From: JBLHIK01 sp047614005
Lineage (GTDB): Bacteria; Patescibacteriota; Minisyncoccia; Phycocordibacterales; UBA1006
NCBI GenBank assembly: GCA_047614005.1
Contig: JBLHIK010000006.1
Coordinates: forward strand, 1 to 32,389
DNA: 32,389 bases
Reading direction: 5' to 3'
Part shown: one piece after another, positions 1 through 6,660 of the stretch
Layout of the letters: every line of letters starts with the position of its first letter
How positions within the stretch are numbered: position 1 is the first letter of the stretch
The notes under the pieces: model-generated
Seen by the model: only the letters and a program-made list of their open reading frames with translations
Told to the model about the DNA's origin: nothing
Database searches by the model: none
Position numbers and translations under genes: made by a program

Positions 1-448
1 TAAAAGGCAATGCTCCTATCATATAGCTCGTATCTATTTTATTTGAAATCAAAATCCATGTGAGAAGGGCAGTAATTGTGCTTTTTCCATAGGACCCAGT
101 AACAACAAAGTTGGTGGTATTTTCGGTCATATCTTCTAATATTTCAGGATATGATCGTATTTTGTCGGCAAAGTGCTCGAAAGCATGTTTTACTTCTTCG
201 TTGTGCTCAGGGATGAGTTTGGCGTGACGTCCTATGATAATAGCGTCTACGTCTTCGGGTATGTTTTGTTTTGCATGAGGTGTCATACAATCTAGACCAC
301 AATGCTCTATGTAGCTTTTGATAGGGTCATAAAAACCAGCATCAGAGCCTGTGACCTCCCATCCAGATTCTTGAAGAAGGCGAGCGACACCACTCATACC
401 CTTGCCACAAAGTCCTATAAAGTGTGCTTTTTTTTGTTTATTTCTCAT
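1..448 (-). CDS. Mur ligase (MurC/Mpl type), N-terminal part, cut by window edge
   Basis: This is the N-terminal 149 codons of an ATP-dependent Mur ligase, which adds an amino acid or peptide to UDP-MurNAc in the cytoplasm. Visible are the Rossmann start HFIGLCGKGMSG (residues 9-20), the EVTGSD motif that ends the first strand (31-36), and a P-loop GSYGKST at 118-124 in place of the usual GTHGKTT. The stretch IIGRHAKLIP, followed by SYPEIL, recalls the Mpl (murein peptide ligase) branch as much as classical MurC, so I give no symbol. The start is the ATG at 448, 3 nt after the stop of the upstream gene. A TGC-TATTAT box 8 nt upstream could also give a separate leaderless transcript. The rest of the gene lies outside the window. 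The neighbouring mraY, ftsW and murG support a cell-wall role. Confidence 0.85.
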   Translation of the reverse strand, partial: MRNKQKKAHFIGLCGKGMSGVARLLQESGWEVTGSDAGFYDPIKSYIEHCGLDCMTPHAKQNIPEDVDAIIIGRHAKLIPEHNEEVKHAFEHFADKIRSYPEILEDMTENTTNFVVTGSYGKSTITALLTWILISNKIDTSYMIGALPF

Positions 449-451
449 ATA

Positions 452-1648
452 TTAATATAATAGCATTTCTTTACTCATTGCAAGATAATATTCCTCAAGA
501 GTATCAGTTGGTTTTCCTGTGATTTCTTTGTCTCCCAAAAGAACAGAAAGAGGGGAAAGCTCTTTGTTTTTAGGAAACATACCTGTTGTAAGAGACATAG
601 TAGGTACAGAATCTAAATGAGGAATATTCAGAAGGGACATTTGCTCATATTTTTTCTTAAAATCAGTAAGATATTCTACTTGAGCAAAGCTTCCAAAACA
701 TTGAAAACCGTTGAGAAAAGAAAGGACGGTAAAGGTGAGAATAGTAGCAGGGCAGAGCTCTTGTGAGAGAAGTTTTTCTTTCAAGAAATCAGGAGCTAGT
801 TTAATAGTAGTGTGCTTTGCATCGAGGCAGTATCCGTTTATATAGAGGCTTTCTTGCTTGTGGTATTTTTTAGATAAATAAGGTGTATAAAAAAAGTGAA
901 TATTCTCTCCGAAAATAGAGAGAAATTCATCTCGTACTTTTGTATTAAAAAGTATTTTATAGAGAGGGTGAGAAGGGTCATTTTTCTCTATAATCTTTAG
1001 TATATATTTTGTTACGACTCTATTGATATCAAAAATAATAATATCATCATTGTTGAATATACTTCTTTGGATGGAAGTTCGAGTTCTGTTGGCCCATGTT
1101 GTGTAGTCAGTATTGAGGATAGTCGGAAGGAGGAGAGTTTGAAGATCCTGAGGCATGGTAGATATTTTGTTCTGAATGCTTTCGTCAATAACTGCTGAGT
1201 AGACCAGAGCATCTTGAAGGCGTGATGGAATGAGGTTGTACGTTTCATCTTTGTAAATTAGTTTTCCAGCAGGGTGGGTTTTGTTTGAAAAAGGAACTCC
1301 AGAGAAAGATCCTGTAATATAAAAAGAATCTTTTGGTTTTCCTTGTATACTCATCCAATCAATACAAAACATACGAGGATAAGATATGAGGCTCGTATGA
1401 GGGGCAGTTTGGATGGTTCTGTAAGTTTCAAGGTCATCTAGTACCTTTAGTCTCGTCTCATCATCCCATAATTCTTCAGAAATCTGCTCAGAAAAGGCTT
1501 CTTTGAGCTCAGGTTCAAAATCAATCAAAGGACGATATTGGTAGAGTTTTTCAATGTATTCTTCAATGGTTAAAAGATAACTCTCTCTTATTGCTTGAGA
1601 GAGAACGTGCTTGTTATTTTTTTGTAGGGTTTGTAGTAACTCTTCCAT
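452..1648 (-). CDS. Hypothetical protein, 398 aa, next to Mur ligase
   Basis: I do not recognise this protein. It appears soluble, with no signal peptide or clear membrane segment, an acidic helical N-terminal third and a mixed alpha/beta remainder. The reading frame is open back to a GTG at 1702 (416 aa). I prefer the ATG at 1648 because a perfect extended -10 (TGA-TATAAT) lies at 1665-1673, inside the extra 5' codons, and would start transcription downstream of that GTG. No Shine-Dalgarno is visible. The gene stops 3 nt before the Mur ligase start, so the two are probably co-transcribed, and a role linked to wall precursor synthesis is possible but unproven. It could be a lineage-restricted family; no catalytic motif stands out. 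Confidence 0.7.
   Translation of the reverse strand: MEELLQTLQKNNKHVLSQAIRESYLLTIEEYIEKLYQYRPLIDFEPELKEAFSEQISEELWDDETRLKVLDDLETYRTIQTAPHTSLISYPRMFCIDWMSIQGKPKDSFYITGSFSGVPFSNKTHPAGKLIYKDETYNLIPSRLQDALVYSAVIDESIQNKISTMPQDLQTLLLPTILNTDYTTWANRTRTSIQRSIFNNDDIIIFDINRVVTKYILKIIEKNDPSHPLYKILFNTKVRDEFLSIFGENIHFFYTPYLSKKYHKQESLYINGYCLDAKHTTIKLAPDFLKEKLLSQELCPATILTFTVLSFLNGFQCFGSFAQVEYLTDFKKKYEQMSLLNIPHLDSVPTMSLTTGMFPKNKELSPLSVLLGDKEITGKPTDTLEEYYLAMSKEMLLY
457..465 (-). promoter_or_regulatory. Extended -10 promoter for Mur ligase, leaderless type
   Basis: The minus strand reads TGC-TATTAT, 8 nt before the ATG at 448 and inside the last codons of the upstream gene. The transcript would start at or within a base or two of the start codon. 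Confidence 0.4.
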
Positions 1649-1664
1649 ATGTTTTACAGGCTCT

Positions 1665-1673
1665 ATTATATCA
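1665..1673 (-). promoter_or_regulatory. Extended -10 promoter of 398-aa gene
   Basis: The minus strand reads TGA-TATAAT, a perfect extended -10, 16 nt before the ATG at 1648. The predicted leader is about 9 nt. No good -35 is seen. Confidence 0.55.
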
Positions 1674-1694
1674 TAGGGTATAAATAAAGTAGTG

Positions 1695-1720
1695 TGTCGC
1701 ACAATATATCTTTTGCGACA
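1695..1720. repeat. Inverted repeat, possible operator
   Basis: TGTCGCA (1695-1701) and TGCGACA (1714-1720) form an exact 7-bp inverted repeat around 12 nt. It lies 25-50 bp upstream of the -10 of the 398-aa gene, where a regulator could bind. It has no T-tract and is separate from the terminator at 1728-1768. Confidence 0.35.
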
Positions 1721-1727
1721 TGGTATT

Positions 1728-1768
1728 ATAAAAAAGAACAGCTAAACACGTTTAAGTGCTTAGCTGTT
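1728..1768 (-). terminator. Rho-independent terminator of 163-aa gene
   Basis: A stem of AACAGCTAA-x-CAC paired with GTG-x-TTAGCTGTT (1737-1749 / 1756-1768) with a 6-nt loop is followed on the minus strand by CTTTTTTAT. It lies just after the stop at 1783. Confidence 0.85.
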
Positions 1769-1782
1769 ATTGCAATATAAGA

Positions 1783-2274
1783 TTAAATTTCTTTACTAAA
1801 AGAATTAACTTCGTCTATGATTGTTTTTTTTAACAAATTGTTATTTATTCTAATACAGGCGTCATGACATCGAAAAGATAATGTATTTTCATTTTTTCTT
1901 TCTATGTCAAAAAGTAATGTTAATTCTACTAATGAATTCATGTTGTCTTTCTTGTGAACAAAAGCTACATGCGACCAACCACTCTTTTGAGTATTATCTG
2001 GTTTTTGACTACATATCTCTAAAGTATGTATATCTCCAAATGGTGACTTGATTGGTTCTTTAAGTAGCATGATAGCTACCGGTCTTTTCAATCCAGCTCG
2101 CCCTATTTCTTGGTTTATATAAACCAAGGCTTTTTGCTGAGAGTATTTTTGGATAATATCCAAAAACTCTTTATGGGATTCGCAATGCCAAGATAGATAA
2201 TCAATCTTTAAATCATCTATGTCTTCTAAGACATCGATTAACTCTTTAATTTTATTAAAATTAAATGCATTCAT
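1783..2274 (-). CDS. Small protein, possible YecM-like VOC fold (163 aa)
   Basis: The layout resembles YecM/VOC (glyoxalase-fold) proteins: a short helical N-terminus, a strand near DYLSWHC (residues 25-31), a helix, a strand ending RPVAIMLLKEPI (about 64-75), then GWSHVAFV (about 99-106), which matches the GWEHIE region of YecM. This is a by-eye resemblance only. The start is well fixed: the ATG at 2274 follows AAAGGAGGT with 5 nt spacing, one of only two strong Shine-Dalgarno sites in the window. It has its own promoter (TGC-TATACT at 2318-2326) and its own terminator (1728-1768), so it is a single-gene unit. It could also be an unrelated alpha/beta protein. Confidence 0.65.
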   Translation of the reverse strand: MNAFNFNKIKELIDVLEDIDDLKIDYLSWHCESHKEFLDIIQKYSQQKALVYINQEIGRAGLKRPVAIMLLKEPIKSPFGDIHTLEICSQKPDNTQKSGWSHVAFVHKKDNMNSLVELTLLFDIERKNENTLSFRCHDACIRINNNLLKKTIIDEVNSFSKEI

Positions 2275-2317
2275 TTTTACCTCCTTTTTTAAGTTTATAA
2301 TTTACGATTTCAAAAAT

Positions 2318-2326
2318 AGTATAGCA
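2318..2326 (-). promoter_or_regulatory. Extended -10 promoter of 163-aa gene (leadered)
   Basis: TGC-TATACT on the minus strand. The start would be near 2311, giving a leader of about 37 nt that contains AAAGGAGGT. The -35 is poor. This is unlike the leaderless promoters elsewhere in the window. Confidence 0.5.
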
Positions 2327-2346
2327 TAATATAGTTCACGCAAAAA

Positions 2347-2389
2347 AATAAAAAGCCGAAAAGAAATGATCCTTAAGGCTTTTTTTATT
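2347..2389 (-). terminator. Terminator after 106-aa gene
   Basis: AATAAAAAGCC (2347-2357) pairs with GGCTTTTTTTATT (2377-2389) around a 19-nt loop, and T-runs flank both sides, so it may work in both directions. It lies between the stop at 2398 and the promoter of the next gene. Confidence 0.6.
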
Positions 2390-2397
2390 GAGAATGA

Positions 2398-2718
2398 TTA
2401 TTTTATAACAGGTGTAGTAGTATATAAAAATTTATGTTCCTCTCCTGTTGATATATCTAATTCTATTAAAATACCATAATCTGTTTTGAACCTCTTTGTA
2501 AGTTCTCTCCAAAGTTTTTTTCTATACTGTGGGGATTTTCGAAAAAGACTCTTTTTCCAAAAAATTTTACCACAATTCACTTTGTTGTGTATGTTGCATG
2601 TAAGAATATAGAAATCAATGAATTCTATATTAAGAGATTTTGCAATTTGATAGAAATTTAGTCCACCAAAAAGATGTGCAAAAAGTTCTATATTGGTTAA
2701 ATTGGTTAAATTTTTCAT
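2398..2718 (-). CDS. Hypothetical protein, 106 aa, strong RBS
   Basis: I do not recognise this protein. It is small, basic and probably cytoplasmic. Residues 12-40 (LFAHLFGGL then YQIAKSLNIEFIDFY) look like a helix-turn-helix-like segment but are too divergent to assign. Two Cys lie near the middle (TCN..., NCG). The start is the ATG at 2718: GGGAGGTG sits 5 nt upstream, and the possible upstream GTG (2724) lies inside that Shine-Dalgarno site. The codons for NLTNLTN come from a tandem 9-base repeat (TTGGTTAAA on the plus strand, about 2692-2710). The gene has its own promoter at 2765-2793 and a terminator at 2347-2389, so it is a single-gene unit, like its 163-aa neighbour. Confidence 0.65.
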   Translation of the reverse strand: MKNLTNLTNIELFAHLFGGLNFYQIAKSLNIEFIDFYILTCNIHNKVNCGKIFWKKSLFRKSPQYRKKLWRELTKRFKTDYGILIELDISTGEEHKFLYTTTPVIK

Positions 2719-2764
2719 AATCACCTCCCTTTTTTATGTTAATTAATGTAAATGAACTACCATC

Positions 2765-2793
2765 ATTATATCATAATATATAAATATGTACAA
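2765..2793 (-). promoter_or_regulatory. Promoter of 106-aa gene
   Basis: The minus strand reads TTGTAC - 17 nt - TATAAT with TGA before the -10, both elements with correct spacing. The leader is about 40 nt and ends in GGGAGGTG plus 5 nt. A 12-bp palindrome TACAATATTGTA lies just upstream, at about 2800-2811. Confidence 0.65.
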
Positions 2794-2815
2794 GAAATTA
2801 CAATATTGTATAATT

Positions 2816-4129
2816 TTATGCTCCTGGTTTAAACATGTCGAGAGTAGTGAGAGGTAGGTAATCTAGCGGGTTCAAGTATGTAGCACCTGCAACTATGGGT
2901 GTCGTATAGTACTTTCCAGGACATCCTTTGCTTGGCCATGTTTGTACTGTAACTGAATCAGATGGAACTACCTTCAAGTCGAGATGTGGAGCTGTTGAAT
3001 ACCCTGTATTTCCACTAAATGCTATCAAGTCACCACGAGCTACTGTCTGTCCTGTTTTTGCAACATGTGAATTAAGATGGCTATAAATAGTAGAAAGTCC
3101 GTTGTTGTGCTCGACGAGAACCCATTTTCCGAAAGATGCTGCTTTGCAAGCAAGGTCTGTGTTTCCTGTTCCTTTTACTGTACCCGCTGCTACAGAATAT
3201 ACTTTGTCGTTATTTGCTCTAAAATCAATACCTGAGTGTTTTCCTGAAAATTTACCTTTTCTATATCCGTAAAGAGCAATGGAACTCGAAGTAAGTCCAA
3301 AGTTTTGGGTAATATACACATAGTCGAGTGGCCACGCTAGTGTTCCGTGTCCTTCTTGAGGTAGTGAACTTGGATTGAGGACGTATTCGAGCTGTGATTC
3401 AAGATCAAAGAGATCTTTCTCAAATAAAGCTTGTTGTTCTTTCTTTTGGTCAATAAGAGATTTGTACGTGCTTTCTTGATTTTTTGTCTCTGTTAGGATG
3501 GTTGCTTTTTCTTTTTTTGTTACAAGGACAGCATTTTTCTCTCCATCAAGCTCTTCTTTGAGTCCTACTAGTTTACTTTTTTCTGTGTCTTTTTCTAGTC
3601 TAGAAACAAGAAGTGTTTCCTTGAACACCTCGAGAGTTTCAGTATAGTCCTGAACTTTTTTATTAAGAGATATAGTCTCGTCAATATCTCTCCATACTTC
3701 CGAAAGACTATCTTTCTGCATGAGTGTTTCTAAAAAAGAAATATTGTCTGCCTCATGTATTTTACGAAGTGAGCGCGCTAAAATGATTTTGTTTCTACGT
3801 ACTCTTTCTTTTGTTGTTTGTATATCGTTGTCTATTTTTTGTATAGTTGTATCTGTTTTCTTTATCTTTGAACTTGTTGCATTAATACTACTTTTTATTT
3901 TATTCTCTGTAGTAATGAGGTTGTTGATTGCCTTTTGGAGCGTATTTTTTTGAGAAGAGGTTTGGTTGAGTTTTTGTTGATATTCTTGTATTTCATCCTC
4001 AATGCGTTCTATTTCTCTATTTTGTTCCTCAATCTTATTTTGTAAGTCATTTGCATTTTGAGCATAGGTAATAAAAGGACTTATTCCCAAGAGTATAATA
4101 GAAAAAACTAATACATTTCGATATCTCAT
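2816..4129 (-). CDS. Coiled-coil M23 (LytM/EnvC-like) peptidase, 437 aa
   Basis: This is an exported peptidoglycan hydrolase-like protein. A signal peptide ends near TYAQ (residues 21-24), a long coiled coil covers about 25-250, and an M23 LytM domain covers about 262-425. The architecture is that of EnvC, which links FtsEX to amidase control at the septum. M23 residues seen are H298xxxD302 (HSGID), H351 (YSHLN) and H382. The last motif is HLD (H382-L-D384) where active enzymes have HxH, so one expected zinc ligand is Asp; the codons CAT CTC GAC confirm it. It may be an atypical enzyme or a regulator. The ATG at 4129 lies 7 nt after TGT-TATAAT, predicting a leaderless mRNA. It lies downstream of gltX and the mraY-ftsW-murG cluster. 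Confidence 0.85.
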   Translation of the reverse strand: MRYRNVLVFSIILLGISPFITYAQNANDLQNKIEEQNREIERIEDEIQEYQQKLNQTSSQKNTLQKAINNLITTENKIKSSINATSSKIKKTDTTIQKIDNDIQTTKERVRRNKIILARSLRKIHEADNISFLETLMQKDSLSEVWRDIDETISLNKKVQDYTETLEVFKETLLVSRLEKDTEKSKLVGLKEELDGEKNAVLVTKKEKATILTETKNQESTYKSLIDQKKEQQALFEKDLFDLESQLEYVLNPSSLPQEGHGTLAWPLDYVYITQNFGLTSSSIALYGYRKGKFSGKHSGIDFRANNDKVYSVAAGTVKGTGNTDLACKAASFGKWVLVEHNNGLSTIYSHLNSHVAKTGQTVARGDLIAFSGNTGYSTAPHLDLKVVPSDSVTVQTWPSKGCPGKYYTTPIVAGATYLNPLDYLPLTTLDMFKPGA

Positions 4130-4136
4130 GTGATGT

Positions 4137-4145
4137 ATTATAACA
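4137..4145 (-). promoter_or_regulatory. Extended -10, leaderless promoter of M23 gene
   Basis: TGT-TATAAT on the minus strand, 7 nt before the ATG at 4129. There is no Shine-Dalgarno. Confidence 0.6.
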
Positions 4146-4165
4146 TTTTTAAAAAAGAGTACCTG

Positions 4166-5491
4166 TTAGTTTTTCAGAGTCTCAAGTGCGTTTTTAATAT
4201 AAACAAGAGAGAGTTCAACTCCTAATAGCTCTATAAGAGTAAAAGGATCAGGAGACCTGTCTTTTCCAGATAAGGCAAAACGCAGTGGCCACAAGACATC
4301 ACCGGTGCCTACTTCTTCCGCATAAGGAAATATAACTTCTTTAATGCTAGTAGAGTCTTCGTCACCACCATATGATGATAATATTTCGATTACTTTTTGT
4401 AGATGAATGAGAGTGTGTTCTTTGTCTGATTTTTTCCAGACTAATTTTTCTGGCTCATTATAAGATGGCTCTTTGAAAAGATATTCAAAGTCCCCCTCTT
4501 TGAGTAGCTCTGTAATCTCGTTACCCTTGTGGACTCGTTCCAAAAGAAGAGAAATAATAGTTTCACTTTTAGGATGCGTGAAGATATTTTCAGGAATGTA
4601 TCTTTGGAGATAAATATCACGCGCTTCTTTATCTAAGAGAGCAATATGTTCTTTGTTAAACCAATCAAGTTTTTCTTTATTGAAAACTCCCCCACTCTTT
4701 TGAACACCATCGAGAGTAAATGCTCCTATGAGCTCATCGAGAGTAAAGACTTCTTTTTCTCCTCCTGGGTTCCATCCAATAAGAGCAAGAAAATTTACTA
4801 GTGCATTTGGTAGATATCCTTCTTCTTTAAATTCCATAACATTAGTTGCTCCATGTCTCTTAGAGAGCTTTGATTTATCTGGTGCTAGAACGATAGGTAT
4901 GTGAGCATAAATAGGCTCTGTGGCACCGAGAGCTCTTCCTATGAGTATTTGACGTGGAGTATTGGCAAGGTGTTCTTGTGCGCGTATGACATGTGTCACA
5001 TTCATAAGGAAATCATCCACTACTACTACGAAGTGATAGAGAGGAAGGTCTTTTGAACGAGCTATAACAAAGTCACCAAGATCAGTCGTGTTGTATGTAA
5101 TATCCCCCAAGATAGCATCATTGAACGTTACATCTGTGTTTGGATTTTTGAAACGTATTACTTTGCCTTCCCCACTCGTAGAATCCTCTGCTTCATAGGC
5201 AGTTCCATTATCAAGGAGTTTTTGGAGTTGTTCTTTATAGATATCAAGTCTGTCACTCTGTCTGTAGAATTCATCATACGATAAACCAAGCCATTCAAAT
5301 GACTCGAGAATATTTAGTTCAAATTCTTCTTTTGATCGCTCTTTGTCAGTATCTTCGCTGCGAAGAATAAATGTGCCTCCGTTGTGACGAGCAAAGAGAA
5401 AATTAAAAAGAGCTGTACGAGCAGACCCTACATGAAAATTTCCTGTAGGAGATGGAGCAAAACGAGTAACTATTTTTTTTGTTTCAGACAT
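4166..5491 (-). CDS. gltX: Glutamyl-tRNA synthetase, shortened (441 aa)
   Basis: Class I aminoacyl-tRNA synthetase that charges tRNA-Glu (and tRNA-Gln, if a GatCAB amidotransferase exists elsewhere). Visible are FAPSPTGNFHVGS (residues 11-23, the HIGH region), DFVIARSKDLPLYHF (140-154) and KLSKRHG (208-214, the KMSKS loop). It is short for the family. Between GTAYE (97-101) and VIRF (111-114) only about 9 residues remain where E. coli has a longer segment with a zinc site. I chose the ATG at 5491, not the frame-open ATG at 5551: MSETKK precedes the conserved VTRFAPSPTG, and TTTACA-16-TATACT ends 9 nt before that ATG. The anticodon-binding region is compact (WPLRFALSGKDRSPDP). Confidence 0.95.
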   Translation of the reverse strand: MSETKKIVTRFAPSPTGNFHVGSARTALFNFLFARHNGGTFILRSEDTDKERSKEEFELNILESFEWLGLSYDEFYRQSDRLDIYKEQLQKLLDNGTAYEAEDSTSGEGKVIRFKNPNTDVTFNDAILGDITYNTTDLGDFVIARSKDLPLYHFVVVVDDFLMNVTHVIRAQEHLANTPRQILIGRALGATEPIYAHIPIVLAPDKSKLSKRHGATNVMEFKEEGYLPNALVNFLALIGWNPGGEKEVFTLDELIGAFTLDGVQKSGGVFNKEKLDWFNKEHIALLDKEARDIYLQRYIPENIFTHPKSETIISLLLERVHKGNEITELLKEGDFEYLFKEPSYNEPEKLVWKKSDKEHTLIHLQKVIEILSSYGGDEDSTSIKEVIFPYAEEVGTGDVLWPLRFALSGKDRSPDPFTLIELLGVELSLVYIKNALETLKN

Positions 5492-5500
5492 ATAATATTG

Positions 5501-5528
5501 AGTATAGGTTAAAAATGAATAATGTAAA
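5501..5528 (-). promoter_or_regulatory. Promoter of gltX, leaderless type
   Basis: TTTACA (5523-5528) - 16 nt - TATACT (5501-5506) on the minus strand, with 9 nt to the ATG at 5491. It overlaps the end of murG. Confidence 0.6.
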
Positions 5529-6659
5529 CTAGTTACTATGTTCGTGTGCAATAGTCATGAGCTCTTGTGCTATTACTATTCCTGCATCGCGTCTCGCAAA
5601 TCCTTGTGCACTTTCTTTCATTTCATTTTGTATTTTTTCGTCAGAAAGTATTTCTTTTATCGCATGAACGAGTAGGGTGTTTGAAAGATTAAGCTCCTCT
5701 ATGACATGTGCAGCTCCTATTCGTGCGTAATGATAGGCATTTTTGCGCTGATGATCACCGTTGCTATTTGTAATAGGTATCAATATGCAAGGCAATTCAA
5801 AGAGAGATATATTTGCGATAGAAGTTGCACCTGCTCGAGATACAACAAGGTCAGTCACACCTGCTGCCATTTTAAACGCGAGTTCATTTAAGAATCCCAC
5901 GACATGGTATCTGCTTTTATATGCAGAATTTTCAAGAGTGATATCTGAGATATTAGTATATTCTTCTTCATTTTTGCTACCAACCTGATGAATGATCTGC
6001 ATCGTAGGCAAGAGTTCTTTAACACTCGAAAGTATTACTTCATTGATTTGTTGAGCTCCTGAGGATCCTCCTAATATTAAAAGAGTTGGTACTCCTTGTT
6101 CAAGGTTGAGATATTCATGACTACCTTCCTTTTCTTTATGCCAAAGATTTTCACGAACAGGTATTCCTGTCCAGGCGACTTTTTCTTCTGAGAAATATGC
6201 CGCCGCTTCAGGATACCCAAGAGCAATACGTCGTGCAAATGATCCCGTAAAACGACTCACACGCCCTGGGATGGTGTCAGAATCATGCATTACTACTGGT
6301 ATCCGTAGTAGTCGAGCTGCAAAAACAACAGGAAACGCAGGATATCCTCCTTTGCTAAATATAACATCAGGATATATGGACCAAAGCGTAAAAATAGACT
6401 GGAAGACACCAAGAGCTGTTTTGAATAAATCAAAAAAGTTTTGTATAGAAAAGTAAGTGCGAAGTTTTCCTGCTGATATTTTGCGGAACTCTATGCCATT
6501 TTCAAAAAGAGCCTCACTGTCGTATGGACTGTTTGATAAAAAGTAAAAGTTTCTTTCTTCTATCTTCTGCTTGTCTGCTTCTTTGTGAAGCTGTTCGGCA
6601 ATAGCGATGATTGGGTAGAAATGACCTCCTGTTCCTCCTCCTGTGAATACTATTTTCAT
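5529..6659 (-). CDS. murG: Lipid II synthase MurG
   Basis: UDP-GlcNAc:undecaprenyl-PP-MurNAc-pentapeptide GlcNAc transferase, a membrane-associated GT28 enzyme on the inner face that converts lipid I to lipid II. The N-terminus MKIVFTGGGTGGH is diagnostic. Further signs are SKGGYPAFPVVFAA, HDSDTIPGRVSRF (usual HEQN... region), LGGSSGAQQIN and SRAGATSIAN, with PCILIPITN after it. Length is 376 aa, usual for the family. The start is the ATG at 6659, one base after the ftsW stop, so it is translationally coupled; the longer open frame upstream only overlaps ftsW. Order mraY-ftsW-murG as in a reduced dcw cluster. Confidence 0.96.
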   Translation of the reverse strand: MKIVFTGGGTGGHFYPIIAIAEQLHKEADKQKIEERNFYFLSNSPYDSEALFENGIEFRKISAGKLRTYFSIQNFFDLFKTALGVFQSIFTLWSIYPDVIFSKGGYPAFPVVFAARLLRIPVVMHDSDTIPGRVSRFTGSFARRIALGYPEAAAYFSEEKVAWTGIPVRENLWHKEKEGSHEYLNLEQGVPTLLILGGSSGAQQINEVILSSVKELLPTMQIIHQVGSKNEEEYTNISDITLENSAYKSRYHVVGFLNELAFKMAAGVTDLVVSRAGATSIANISLFELPCILIPITNSNGDHQRKNAYHYARIGAAHVIEELNLSNTLLVHAIKEILSDEKIQNEMKESAQGFARRDAGIVIAQELMTIAHEHSN

Positions 6660-6660
6660 A

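Noticed and set aside
1649..1702. GTG start at 1702 for the 416-aa version of the hypothetical protein
   Set aside because: An extended -10 box lies inside these codons and the ATG at 1648 follows it; no RBS supports the GTG.
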